Positions 1-9,489 of a stretch of DNA of 64,000 bases are shown here, in pieces. Every line of letters starts with the position of its first letter. Within the stretch, counting starts at the first letter, position 1. The DNA lies in assembly GCF_001661345.1 (NCBI RefSeq), contig NW_017962920.1, forward strand, positions 729,524 through 793,523, in the 5' to 3' direction. Position numbers and translations under genes: made by a program. A model generated the notes under the pieces. It saw only the letters and a program-made list of their open reading frames with translations. It did no database searches and was not told where the DNA came from. This stretch comes from Ascoidea rubescens DSM 1968. Taxonomy: Eukaryota > Ascomycota > Saccharomycetes > Ascoideales > Ascoideaceae.

Positions 1-239
1 TTTGATTATTTTGCTAAGGGAACGAATGCAGTGATACACTCAGGTTGTAACGGTTGAATAATCAATATTACTTCATTCAGAGATTGAAAGGAATAACGGG
101 CATGTATCATTCTTAACTGGATATTAAGCAAACAAAAATAGTAGGATTGATTTAGAGCGGCTTTAAGAACAGAACCAACCTGCAAATAATTGAATCATTG
201 AATCAATTTATTGAGGTATCATTACACTGGGGCCCGTAG

Positions 240-860
240 CACCCACTCAAGACATCAAGAGCAGTACTTTTAGTTTCAACTCTTGCAAGTGTAAAAGCAA
301 TTTCCAACAACCTTCTTGAAAAATGTTACTTGAATGAGACTTAGTTGAAGTATCTGTAATTTTAGGGATGGTTAGCCAAGTTGATAGGAGAATTGTGATC
401 ACAATAAATAAAGTGGTTATGGACATTTCTACTAATTCATTAGATACCCTTCAGTAGGAGCACAACTTGTTTGAGTGCTTGACTGAATGAAATGGAATCA
501 GCTTTACAAGTCAGCAAAGCCACTGAAGGCTGCTTTTGGAGTTCCAAAAGAACAGCGTTTTGCTTCATGAGGAGCACATAACCGACAACTAATTTTTGAT
601 GTGGAAGGTGTCCAGTTCAACGAGTGTGGGAGTATCTACGTAGATCAACTGATGAAGCTGCTTTGTAATGACTAGTTAATCCGCTAGTGTTTAAATATGT
701 GAACGCTTTCTTTTGCACATCATAAATGAATTTGTCTTGGTGCGACACACTATTAAATGAGTAACCCTGCACCAAATGCAGTTTGATGCCCTAAGCAACT
801 TGCGGCAAAAAGTAACGAACAGACAATTGATTTGACAGATGATGAGTATTTCGGTTCAAC
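240..860 (-). pseudogene. Element A RT end and RNase H fossil
   Basis: The minus strand near 850-780 shows the end-of-RT block that copia elements carry before RNase H (a GSLLFAA-like string followed by a PDIAFAVG-like one). RNase H strings follow down to about 240, including CDHNSPINLANHP at about 404-366, which matches the copia CDNQSAINLANNP block. RNase H removes the RNA strand of the RNA-DNA hybrid during replication. The match rests on several blocks in the right order and spacing. The fossil is broken. Confidence 0.75.
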
Positions 861-1289
861 GTCACAGCCGTCTATTTCAGGTAGCAGCTTGCATGAGCAA
901 TTATCATTGGTGTAACCAGCAAATTAGACACATCGCTTTTAGTCTGTTGATCATTCTCTCTGCGCTAGGTTTTCGTAGGTGCCGAACACCCGTCATTTGG
1001 TTGAGCAATTTCAAAGCCAAGAGAAAGGTTTGGAAGTACTCTAAGGACGTCCATTTGGACCAATGATCTGAAATATGATTTTACCAGCTAGACGATTCGA
1101 TCTGATCGTTTGGCAATCAGATGGTTTTACACATATTGTTGGAGCATTCAGGGGTGTTTCGTCATTGAAAAATGAACCACACATTGTTCTGCTGAGACTA
1201 TTTGAAACTCAATAATTTGAGGAACTATAAGGTTTTTCGTTTTCTAACCAATACCAGATTGCTCCACACGAGGAATTGACTTCTGCAAG

Positions 1290-1540
1290 TTTTAATCATT
1301 CTGACGAAGCTCCGCATCAAAGAATGCAGATGGTGGATTCAAGATGATTTCATCGTTGATTTCACCATGAGGGATTGCAGTTGTCACATCTGTTTGATGA
1401 CCGTTTAATGACGTTGATGCCGCAACAGCAAGAAGAGCTTTAACTTCTTCATACATGATCACTGGGCCAAATGTTTTAGTATAGTCAATACGTTGAAGCA
1501 AAAAAAAATCTAGAGCAACTACTCTGGCTTTAGCAAAATC
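1290..1540 (-). pseudogene. Element A reverse transcriptase, N-terminal part
   Basis: A clear minus-strand copia RT block. A KARLVARGF-like stretch leads into RIDYTKTFGPV (copia consensus GIDYTETFSPV), then KALLAVAASTSLNGHQTDVTT (consensus LLAIAAS..HQMDVKTA) and a GEINDEI block (consensus GDLDEEIYM). This is the fingers and early palm of RT, which copies the element RNA into DNA inside virus-like particles. It was picked over other frames because four consensus blocks occur in order within about 80 residues. Confidence 0.9.
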
Positions 1541-2151
1541 AGCAGCTTGTACTCACATGATTGAATACTCTCAAGGACAGCCAAGAAGTCATGTTAAAAA
1601 GGGAGAGTTAACCAACAAATATGTGTTGTGATCAACGATTGCCTGAAACTGTAGTTGAGGGGCCATTTGCGCATTGGTTCGGCGAAATTGGTGTAAATTA
1701 AATAGCGGCATTTAATGCAGCAGGGGTATATGTCAGAGAAGTCCTGTCTTTAATCGTATCTTTTCATTTATTTGTAAGACTTTTAGGAAGATTTTCAATG
1801 CGGTTATGTTTCCCTTGACAAACCTTTTTGGTTCCAGCAATTTGGTGATTATGATAATCAACACCGGTGTTAGCATCAGCACGTTCACCGTTTTTATCAG
1901 TCGATGGAATACCTTCAATTCAATCACATTCGTTGTCATTGAGATCATCTTTCATTTCATCATCTGTGCTGATGTCAAAATATTCATCATCCTTGGTGGA
2001 AATAAGTTTTGGCATTTTCTCTGAAGGGGATGAGTTGGGCAATTGTTGTCATTAACGGTGGTAGACATTCTGGGTCAAAACACTAGCATCATTAATTTAA
2101 ACTCCAACGACAGATGGATCTGATGTATTAATGGCAGCAAATGATGGACTA

Positions 2152-2349
2152 TTAAGGGTAATTTGGTTTTATCAAAGAGACAACAAAACCGACCGCAACA
2201 CGGCTCTTATAAAGATTGTTCCCTTTCTTGGCTATTGAACATTTGCCGTAGCCAACCAAATGGCAGAGGGCACTTGCATGACCTGACTTGCTTTGCCTGA
2301 TTTGTGAGGAGATGATGGCATATGCACCACATTCATTCAACATAAGCAT
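2152..2349 (-). pseudogene. Element A integrase C-terminal box
   Basis: A minus-strand open stretch of 65 codons. The segment around CHLVGYGKCSIAKKGNNLYK matches the copia block C-FVGY-...-YRLYDP-...-SRDVVF, which lies just after the integrase core. Its position between the integrase core at about 2.8 kb and RT at 1.5 kb is what the family predicts. The same box is seen in element E (18,767-19,144) and element O (63,513-63,660). Confidence 0.75.
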
Positions 2350-2699
2350 AGCACCAGTTGAATTTTATCCATAAAATAAAATGAAAGTTGTGGTTAACGG
2401 AGCTCGTCGTTTGATGAAAATCAAATTAGACAATACCATTACACATATTACAGCTTCTTTCAAACTATATTCAGGTCCAACAACTTCAATATACATGTTC
2501 AATGATTTTGTCACGAGTGTTCTTTGCCAACCGTCAGCTACTCATTTTTGATGGCACTCATAAGAAACTGTCAATTTATTTAAGATTCCATCAGACTGGC
2601 TAAACTCGTTGAACAGAGTAGATGCTAACAGGATATCTGATACGACAGTATGAGCCGCTATATGCAATACCAGTTGCATAAAATTAATCCAAAGATGCT

Positions 2700-3015
2700 A
2701 CCAGGCAAATTTCAATGATGGTGCAGACATTGGAACCGCAACGGCATATTGTATGTAATTATTAACAAAGGTGAGCGAATATCTATTGTCATCAACATCT
2801 CCGACTGGCATTGGCCCAACAATTTCAACATGAAGAAATTTTAAAGCAGTGGTGGCCTGTCTTGATAAATAGTGTATAATAATTTTGGCCGGGGATCTTT
2901 TGTTTTTTGACTGAGATTTTGAACAGGCAGAAGCGGAAATAAAGTTGATTTTGGCTATATCTTTTCCAACTGCCGCACCTGCGTGACTTAAACGTTGATG
3001 CCATCAAGTGGTGAT
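2700..3015 (-). pseudogene. Element A GAG-pre-integrase and integrase core start
   Basis: A single minus-strand frame of about 100 residues without an early Met. It opens with WHQRLSHAG (copia GAG-pre-integrase WHRRLGHPS). It then reaches LKFLHVEIVGPMPVGDVDDN, which matches the integrase core start LELVHSDVCGPM..., and a following RYSLTFVNNY block (consensus RYFLTFIDDYSR). Integrase inserts the new DNA copy into the host genome. Spacing to the protease upstream and the box downstream fits copia. Confidence 0.88.
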
Positions 3016-3189
3016 TAGTACAACAGCAGATGGCGCAGCAGGACACTGTTCTAGTTCTAAAAATGCCCTCTTGCCGACTAGTGGACCATTTAATTGAATT
3101 CCATTATCTTTGAATGACAACCAGACGTTTTTAGTAGTAGCATCTCTTATCAAGATTGAATTGTCATCATCGTGAGCTTAAGGAAGATT

Positions 3190-3535
3190 CATGAAAGGAT
3201 CGCAACTTAAAGCAATCACACTTCCAGCACCTTTGACAGAGCCAATAGTGTCAGAAATACCAGAAATGCAACCTCAATAGCAATCAAAGCTGTTGAGCCA
3301 AGCCCCGCGAGCAATACTGTGTTGCGAAGCGCCAGAATCAGGAAGGAACTGGTTGAAGTTTTACATGTGATTGCGGGTTAGCTTCGACGACTAAGCAAAC
3401 ACCGACTGATCCACTTTGGCTACATCGAAAACAGACGCAGCAGCAGAAGCATCGGCTGAGAGCGATGATCCACCGAGAACTCGCCGTTCCGAACGACACT
3501 CACTGGCCCACTGTCCCTTTTTGTGACAACGATAT
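3190..3535 (-). pseudogene. Element A zinc knuckle, Ala-rich spacer and protease
   Basis: The minus strand shows a CCHC-type nucleocapsid knuckle (YRCHKKGQWASEC, about 3,534-3,496). It is followed by an Ala/Ser-rich spacer, SADASAAASVFDVAKVDQ (about 3,470-3,400), and then the aspartic protease active-site block DSGASQH (about 3,342-3,319). A GSVKGAGSV block follows, typical of the copia protease flap region. The knuckle binds element RNA, and the protease cuts the Gag-Pol polyprotein. The spacer recurs in elements C, E and H and is a useful family signature. Confidence 0.88.
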
Positions 3536-3539
3536 CTTC

Positions 3540-4151
3540 TCATTTTTTCGGTTTTGATTTCTTAAATGGTTCATAATTAACAAAAGCTATCACTGTTAAA
3601 CGATGGTTACCAGGCAATGCATCATCTCTTTGATGATTGGTGAAATCATTTGAATTGATAAATGTCAATTTGTGAAGGTCTGAAAATTGAGGAAGAACAA
3701 TTTGAAGGTAGGTGATGTTTAATGTAAAACAAGGTTGGAAGATGGCGGCTGCTTGTTTGCCGTTGTGTTCTTTGAGAATATTGCAAATGAATTTTTTACA
3801 GAGATTACTCCAATCGTTTTGTGGCATAATGTTTTTCGCCACCTATTTGCAGTAATCGGCTTGGTGATGAACATTTCGGCCTCAACAACAATAGCACGAT
3901 AATGATTTTCTTTGAAGGCTGATACTTCACGGCAATCACTCATTCCATTGCAGCTCATGCAATTCAGCTGCAATTGATCCGGCAGTAATTAACGTGCGGC
4001 AAACGGACAACAATGGATTGTCATCATTTTTTGAATCAGCATCATCAGCAGGAATGACATCTTTTGTTATATGTGCTTGAACCAACGGACGAAACTGAGC
4101 AGCATTGACATTCAAGACCGAAGCCCAAATAGTAAACATTGCGGCATCCAT
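3540..4151 (-). pseudogene. Element A Gag fossil
   Basis: Gag begins at an ATG at 4,151, only 38 bases after the primer site. The first 70 codons are open: MDAAMFTIWASVLNVNAAQF..., then a DADSKNDDNPLL block. This start aligns with the Gag start of element E (17,144) and the DADSKNDD block aligns with elements D (16,170-16,220) and N (57,430-57,480). Gag would form the particle shell. It is broken. The start is supported by the conserved primer-site-to-ATG spacing. Confidence 0.72.
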
Positions 4152-4189
4152 TAATTAGTTTGATTCTTGCCAGCAAGCTTCTGCAATTT

Positions 4190-4201
4190 GGCTCATAACC
4201 C
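4190..4201 (-). other. Primer-binding site of element A (half initiator-Met tRNA type)
   Basis: On the minus strand this reads GGGTTATGAGCC. It is the exact complement of GGCTCATAACCC, the anticodon arm of a eukaryotic initiator-Met tRNA (anticodon CAU). Drosophila copia and yeast Ty5 prime minus-strand DNA from such an internally cut tRNA half rather than from the tRNA 3' end. The site lies between the LTR end and the Gag ATG, exactly where a primer site must be. A related site in the same position precedes element E. Confidence 0.8.
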
Positions 4202-4248
4202 TTGGTGGCAAGTCTTTGACCAAATATTTGAACCAAGAAATATATCAC

Positions 4249-4260
4249 AAAAAAAAAAAA
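4249..4260 (+). repeat. 12-base A run
   Basis: A homopolymer of 12 A on the plus strand (T on the element A strand), inside element A's 5' LTR between the TATA box and the primer site. Its age cannot be told; such runs change quickly. Confidence 0.95.
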
Positions 4261-4277
4261 GAAGAACCGGCCAGTCC

Positions 4278-4286
4278 CTTTTATAA
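4278..4286 (-). promoter_or_regulatory. TATA box in element A 5' LTR
   Basis: The minus strand reads TATAAAAGG followed by GACTGGCCGG. A similar TATAAAGG plus TGGCTGGGCC arrangement lies in the N/O LTR at 61,430, and TTTAAAGG lies at the same relative place in the LTRs at 6,765 and 11,453. The repeated context supports an LTR promoter for RNA polymerase II over a chance A/T string. Confidence 0.5.
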
Positions 4287-5032
4287 GGAACTAAGGTATA
4301 TTTGATACCGTCACGGGAGCAGTCAGCTGTTATAGACCGAAAACCCGAATGTAGATAAGCTGGCGGTTCACAACATTTAGTTAATGGCTTCTCAAATTTT
4401 TTGAGAAATTCCTTCAGAGACATATTTTCTTGTACATATTTGGCCGCTGCTTTTCAAGCCGCTGCTACTGTTGAACAAAATTCAGCAGATCCACTTTGGA
4501 CCTTTGCCTGTGAGACAAAGCATCAGCCATTGCTTGATACAATACTTACCTGTTGGTGGAATTTTTAAAGGGAAAAAGACCTGTAGGCTGTCGTTGGCTG
4601 AGTGTAGTGGAATGAAGACCAACTGTGAATTTTGCAAAGACTCCATTAATTGCTCACCAGTTTCCTCAGGATCAAGGAATAGCTTATTTTAACATTTGTT
4701 TCTCTAATTGTGTATGAAGGCGTGAAAAGGTGTTTTGGTGAGGCGGGAATAAGATGATTCAAAATCGAACAAATGAATGAGACGACTGCTTTATTTGACT
4801 TTGATATCAACGCAAAGCATTGCATGAAACAACAGCCTGAATTTGTTAACGCCAAATCTTCTCTGGACGTTCGGTAGCTACACAATTCAACTTATGGACA
4901 CAAACATTTTTTTTTGGTAGGTACAAAAAAATGCTAAATATTCACCAATTGCTTGAGTTTTAAAGAACCACGGCTGAGCAAAATGGTTTTTATTTCGGAA
5001 AGAGCACACAGCACCTCATGCTACGATTATAG

Positions 5033-5263
5033 GTGGATGCTCTTATTGACGGCTGTTCATCAGACGAAATGGTGACGTTGGTGAAATCATATCTCACTCC
5101 ATCGTGCAAAATAAAACTTCTTGAACTAGTTCCGCAAAGGTTTTTGCAGTTTCCTGTTCATCAAAGCATGAAAAGCATTTCTGCATATATGGACACCTAC
5201 TTCAGAAAAACTGTTTCCAGCTTACAATGCATCACAACCATTCGCAGGCTAGACAATCGATGA
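5033..5263 (+). pseudogene. Element B RT catalytic-loop region
   Basis: An open stretch of 76 codons opening MDALIDGCSSDEMVTLVKSY. It matches the part of copia RT right after the YVDD catalytic box (…LLIVGSSSDEIVRLVKSYLS…). Element C carries the sister segment MDESIISHSSDEMVRLVKSY at 9,846, so the two align codon by codon over about 20 residues. The catalytic loop binds the metal ions that drive DNA synthesis. It is part of a fossil, not an active enzyme. Confidence 0.82.
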
Positions 5264-5640
5264 TTGAGCAGTCCACGGTGCTTCTTGAAACAAATGGCAT
5301 CGATGAAGATGCTGCTGAATCATCACACTACTGATAAATTGATAGATCGTTGGGTTTCGCTGCTAATTCTTGACTGTATGACTTTGTATTTGCTGTCGGG
5401 TCACTCAGTTGATATTTTGCCTAACCAAGAAAAATGCAATTAAGATGTTCTTCAATGGTATTAAATTATTTGAAGTGTAATCCATTGACTGTTCTTTACT
5501 CAGTTGCTACTCCAGTTGAATTAGTTAAATACTTTGATAGTGATTCGCCTGCACAGGTTGTTGATGGGAAACCCGTTGGTAGAAATACTTTCTTCATTAG
5601 TCATTAGGCAAATATTTGCAATCCAAATACTCATGCTTCA

Positions 5641-5960
5641 ATGGTCCTGCTTAGTTGCAATCCTAATTTCATTCAACTCACGAAAATGGTCAGAACGCCG
5701 GGTTTTCAAATGCAGGTCTTCAAAAATGCTGGTTCAAATCCTGCTAAACTATTTTTATATTGTGATAAGAAGTTTCTTAAGATAAATGCTAACCACCATA
5801 CCACTGATGGAAACTCTAAGATTTCTTCAACACTTAGTCATTTTATAAGTGGGTTGTGCAATGATTCTTTTTCTTTCCCGAATAACAGCACGAAAGGCAA
5901 TGCTGTTGTTATAAAGAGTTAGGCCCTTAGTGCTGCAGTGTTAAAATAATTCAATTGATT
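5641..5960 (+). pseudogene. Element B RNase H C-terminal region
   Basis: The 93-codon open stretch 5,641-5,922 contains LFLYCDKKFLKINANHHTTD, aligning with the copia RNase H block YCDNQSAIKIANNP. SFPNNSTKGNA is the counterpart of the YVPTKENLADIFTKAL tail. An ALSAAVLK string follows, which is how these Pol proteins end; element D ends FLSAPVLLDF at 12,355-12,330. The 3' LTR begins soon afterwards. Confidence 0.8.
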
Positions 5961-6081
5961 GCTGTAGTCAGATAGCAATTGATGGTGGTTGTTTTGCGCT
6001 GTACGTTGCCTTGGTCGTATCGGATTACTACTGCTTCCTTGATTCTTTTTTGAAAATGTTGCAGTATTGGTATTCATTTGT

Positions 6082-6860
6082 TTGACTGACTGTGGTAATT
6101 GTAGTCTTACTACGGTTACAATTTAATCGTGTCACGTCTATTTCATTTTCATTTGCATAACCTCGATCTTAGTAATATAAGTACTTTCTTTTTAGTTGAT
6201 GTATTTTTTCTTCGCTTTTTCTGTTCATTTATTCTTTTTCTGTTTTTGATTTTATAACGAATTCAGTCATGGTATGCTGAATATTTCATCAGTGAAGCGA
6301 CTGGAAATGAAGAACAGATAAGTCGGTCTAACGAGCCGGCTGGGTATCGCTCTTGACACAAAATGCAGACAGATTTCCCATTCGTTATTGAGCAAAGTAT
6401 TAAAAAAGCATTCCTAGCGCAATCCGCATGCCAGCATCTCAAAAACTCATTTATTTGCTACAATAACATGTTTGTTTTAATATACAGTGGTTGAGACTTG
6501 ATCCAACTCCACCGGCTCTGTGAGCTGATCCCTGGAATCTATCATTTGCACTCACACCTAGTAACTGATTGGCCAATTCTAACACTGCTTTGCAGGTTCT
6601 TAAAATGCATTCACTAAATTGAGTAGATCGTTTGACGACCGCTTTCCGGGTTAATGGGGCTGCTCTGAGGCACCCGAATGTCTAAATTTGGCTTCTTGGA
6701 GTGTCAACGGAGTGGTTCGGTGACGCATTGTGGTTCAGTGACGCATTGTGGTTCAACCCAGTTTCATTTAAAGGAAGCCCGCCACCTTTTCAAGGTTCTC
6801 TTTTCTTAGATATTCTTCCCCTCAAAATATTATTTAGAATTGCTTCAATAAATGTCTAAG
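6082..6860 (+). repeat. LTR shared by elements B (3') and C (5')
   Basis: The stretch between the end of B RNase H and the start of C Gag is homologous to the stretch after C RNase H (10,895-11,560). Shared markers in the same order are TTGACTGACTGTGG (6,082; TTGACTGACGG at 10,895), GAGCTGATCCCTGG (6,521; AGCTGATCCTTG at 11,331), TAACTGATTGGCC (6,562; TAACCGGTCGGCC at 11,370) and a TATA-like CATTTAAAGG (6,765; CATTTAAAGG at 11,453). A single LTR between two same-direction internal regions is the normal product of LTR-LTR recombination. Both ends are approximate. Confidence 0.6.
6712..6757 (+). repeat. 18-bp tandem repeat inside the B/C LTR
   Basis: The 18-base unit GTGGTTCGGTGACGCATT (6,712-6,729) is followed by a copy with one difference (6,730-6,747) and a partial third copy (6,748-6,755). 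It lies just upstream of the TATA-like CATTTAAAGG. The homologous part of the LTR at 11.4 kb shows no such repeat, so the duplication is private to this LTR. It may affect promoter spacing. Confidence 0.85.
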
Positions 6861-7420
6861 CGGATCCGTTTAGGCCGTTGGTGGCAGCCGTTTTAGATCA
6901 TGTGATATTCATGTTCATAGAGTTGAATCAGGCTTTTAATGGTTGCGGTCGTTTCGATTTGCGATACGTTGCTCACTGGCATTTCAGTTCCTGCTTAATT
7001 GGATCCGGTGTTATAGAACAGGTGGTACGACTGACAAGCACTTGTCAAAATGAAGAAGCTCTGTAGGCCTTTTACTGTTGAAACAGCAATTATTAAGAGC
7101 AGGGCACTTACCTTTGATGTAATAGAAGATTCATTGCTCAATAGCAGTGCTTGCACCAAATTTTTTCACGAACTCCATTGTAGTATTTTCAAAACCTAGA
7201 ATACAGATGAAGGTGCAGCCATTTTCAATGCTGCTTCTTTTCCGACACTATCTACGCAGAGACGGTTCTCAGTCAGGTTGCACACCCTCACCAATTTACA
7301 GTTGCAGATGCAAATGTTTTGGCCAACCATCTTAGAAATGAACCATTTGTTGGCAGCTCAGGCTCAACAGCATTAGCCTCTGTTGATGAAGATCCATTCT
7401 AGCTTTCAAAAGAAAGATGA

Positions 7421-7575
7421 ATGACATGCTATCGTTCTCAAAAAAGGGGACAAATGATGACTGAGTGTTTGGCACCACGGCCATCGCCTGGGACATCATC
7501 AATTGCGGCTCATGCTTTTGCTGCTGCGGTTGCTATGGTATCCCCAAGAATTGATCAGCCAGAGTTTGCTTGGTC
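7421..7575 (+). pseudogene. Element C zinc knuckle and spacer
   Basis: One frame reads CYRSQKRGQMMTEC and then, 20 residues on, AAHAFAAAVAM and DQPEFAW. These align with element A's knuckle (3,534-3,496), its SADASAAASVF spacer and the following DQ.VFA. The knuckle is the RNA-binding part of nucleocapsid. The segment sits between Gag and protease, as it should. Confidence 0.75.
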
Positions 7576-8878
7576 GTTTACATTAACTTTCATGATAACG
7601 TCGAATTCTGAACACCTCCGTTTTAATTCTGCTGCCTCACTACATAGTTGTCTGACCTCAGAGTGATTATTAGGCTAAACTCCTCTTTCAGGTCACATTG
7701 GTGGTGTTCGTGATGCTAGCATTAATATCTGAAGTATTGGAACGGTGTTGATTAAAATGGTAAATTACTAAAAGATGATATCAATGCACCTCATGCTGCA
7801 AATTCAATATTAATTTTTTTTTCTACAAATGAAAGGTCCTGTTTGATTCTTCAAATTGATTGGTTTACAGGAATAGTGCTTAAGGAGCAAAAGGAGCAAA
7901 ATCAAAAATCGATGAATGACTTGTTGCGCCTTTTGCTTTTGCGGTAACTGCACCAATTTGTCGTAAACGTTTTGCTCATCCAGGTCAGCCGCTGCAAAAG
8001 ATAAGCCAAAGCACAAAGCATTCCTGCGGCTGGTGATACATCATATGAGGATTGGTTTAAGAGGAAAGCGACCAGACTTACCTAGAAGTTGTCTGCAAGA
8101 CAGACCACCGCAATTCTTGGTTTTCATTATGTTGATATTGATTGGTTACCCCAGTCGTTGCTGCTGATGAGAGAGGCCATTTTTGCTGTTTCTGACCATT
8201 ACCGCTGAAAAGTTGTTGCTGGATCAAATGCTTCACGATCATGAGCTGTTGCAGGATAGAATACTATGCGATATGAACCCTATCATTATTAGTCAAAATA
8301 GTTGATACTGTCTGATATTATGAAAAAATTGATTCGAAGCGGTTCCCAGAATTATGCCAATCCTAAAAAATAAAAATTGAAATGTCAGATCCTTATACGA
8401 CTTATCACAGAAAGTTCCCTGAAAGATGGGACAGTACAATCATGACGTAGGGCAGACCAATGCTCGCTGACGTAAATGTTGCAGATCATTTGTGCAATGA
8501 AGCTGTGACCTGTGCAGTGATATTGATAAATTTGATTTCCAGAAAGGCATAATGGTCTTTTAACCAGTTCGTTGAATTATCACTTGATTGAAGGTCAACT
8601 GCTGCTCTGATAAAAGTACTTGAATGAGCTGCGTATGCCTTCATCTCGAAAACAATCAGGCAATCCAAGACAGGTTTTAAAGGAGCTGTTGAGTTAATGT
8701 GGCCTTCAATTTGAGTGGAAAGGCATACAAAAATACGATTCTCTTAGATCGGTGTTGCTGATGGTTGTTTTAGCCGGTTTGATACTGACAAAATCCATCT
8801 TGAAAATGCATTTTTTGCTGCCACTAAAGGAAGAGCTTCTTCTACTTTTTGAATTTGGCTCATTGCAGCTAGCTATTT

Positions 8879-8887
8879 GGGGGGGGG
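8879..8887 (+). repeat. 9-base G run
   Basis: Nine consecutive G in element C, just before the integrase-RT linker region. No function is implied; it is a likely site of length change. Confidence 0.95.
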
Positions 8888-9009
8888 AAGATTCAGCCTA
8901 GTGCTCCCAGAGACAAAAATAACACATCTGCAATTGCCTGAAATTATATTTCAAAATACAGCTTAATAAGGAGTGAGAATTATGTTGCACCTGGTCCGAT
9001 ATTACATTG

Positions 9010-9150
9010 AATGATGGTGTCCATGGCACTAAGTGGCGTCTTAATGACTGTGTTCCTTCTCCGAATGATGCTGGTGATGTTGCTGATCCTAACACCGGTG
9101 CTAAATCTGAAAAGAACGAACTTGGTGCAAACAAACCTGTCGGGCAATAA
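9010..9150 (+). pseudogene. Element C integrase-RT linker
   Basis: One plus-strand frame reads LNDGVHGTKWRLNDCVPSPN and continues with an Asp/Asn-rich part (GDVADPNTGAKSEKNELGAN). Elements A (about 1,800-2,000, minus) and D (13,960-14,130, minus) hold diverged copies of the same linker, recognisable by a shared AACACC(A/G)GTG(C/T)T(A/T)GCATCA string. In copia Pol this acidic linker separates integrase from RT and varies fast. Confidence 0.55.
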
Positions 9151-9489
9151 GATCTTGATTGCTTTGAGCTTGGACTTCAATGGATTACAAGTTCAATGTG
9201 ATATAGCGAAAATCAATGGTCTCCTCTGAAGAATTTGACCGCTGCCTATATTCCCGCAACTACAGATATCATAGATTCAGTAAAGACAATTTTTAAAGTA
9301 GCATCCCAATGAAATCTTAAAGCAACGCTTTAACATTTATGAAATTCATTGTAGATGCTCTTTGTAGAGAATGACCTGTTGGTTGTCGTTCCGTGTTTGC
9401 AACGACATCTGGACCAACAGTTGATTTTGCAGAGCCCGGCCTGTTGCTCATGGATCATCTCAGCTTGAGCTTATGGATTATTCGGAAGA

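Larger units (their letters stand above)
1..4750 (-). mobile_element. Element A: full-order Ty1/copia fossil
   Basis: This is the best preserved layout in the window. Reading leftwards on the minus strand, it has a 5' LTR stretch (about 4,750-4,203), primer site (4,201-4,190), Gag (4,151-3,540), zinc knuckle (about 3,534-3,496), an Ala/Ser-rich spacer, protease (about 3,350-3,190), GAG-pre-integrase plus integrase core (3,015-2,700), integrase C-terminal box (2,349-2,152), RT (1,540 to about 780) and RNase H (about 700-240). The 3' LTR would begin near 230 and runs off the left end. The order PR-INT-RT-RH is diagnostic of Ty1/copia and excludes Ty3/gypsy. The coding region spans about 4.0 kb, a normal copia length. 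It is broken, with well over ten breaks, and old. Parts are confident; outer limits are approximate. Confidence 0.85.
4203..4750 (-). repeat. 5' LTR of element A
   Basis: The stretch to the right of the primer site should be the 5' LTR. It holds a TATA box 77 bases upstream of the primer site and a 12-base A run (4,249-4,260). Its outer limit is inferred from where element B's plus-strand RT becomes readable (about 4,780). A plus-strand open stretch of 73 codons here (4,471-4,692) has no recognisable domain and I treat it as chance. Confidence 0.45.
4750..6080 (+). mobile_element. Element B: RT-RNase H part of a Ty1/copia fossil
   Basis: The plus strand shows copia RT from DFDINAKHCMKQQPEFVN (about 4,805-4,850), through the catalytic-loop region DALIDGCSSDEMVTLVKSYL (5,036-5,095), to RNase H and its end (about 5,700-5,960). 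No Gag, protease or integrase lies upstream, because element A begins there in the opposite direction. The simplest reading is that A inserted into B inside RT, with the 5' half of B left of the window. It is closely related to element C: both show the same blocks about 4.8 kb apart. It is broken, with several breaks in the part present. Confidence 0.8.
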
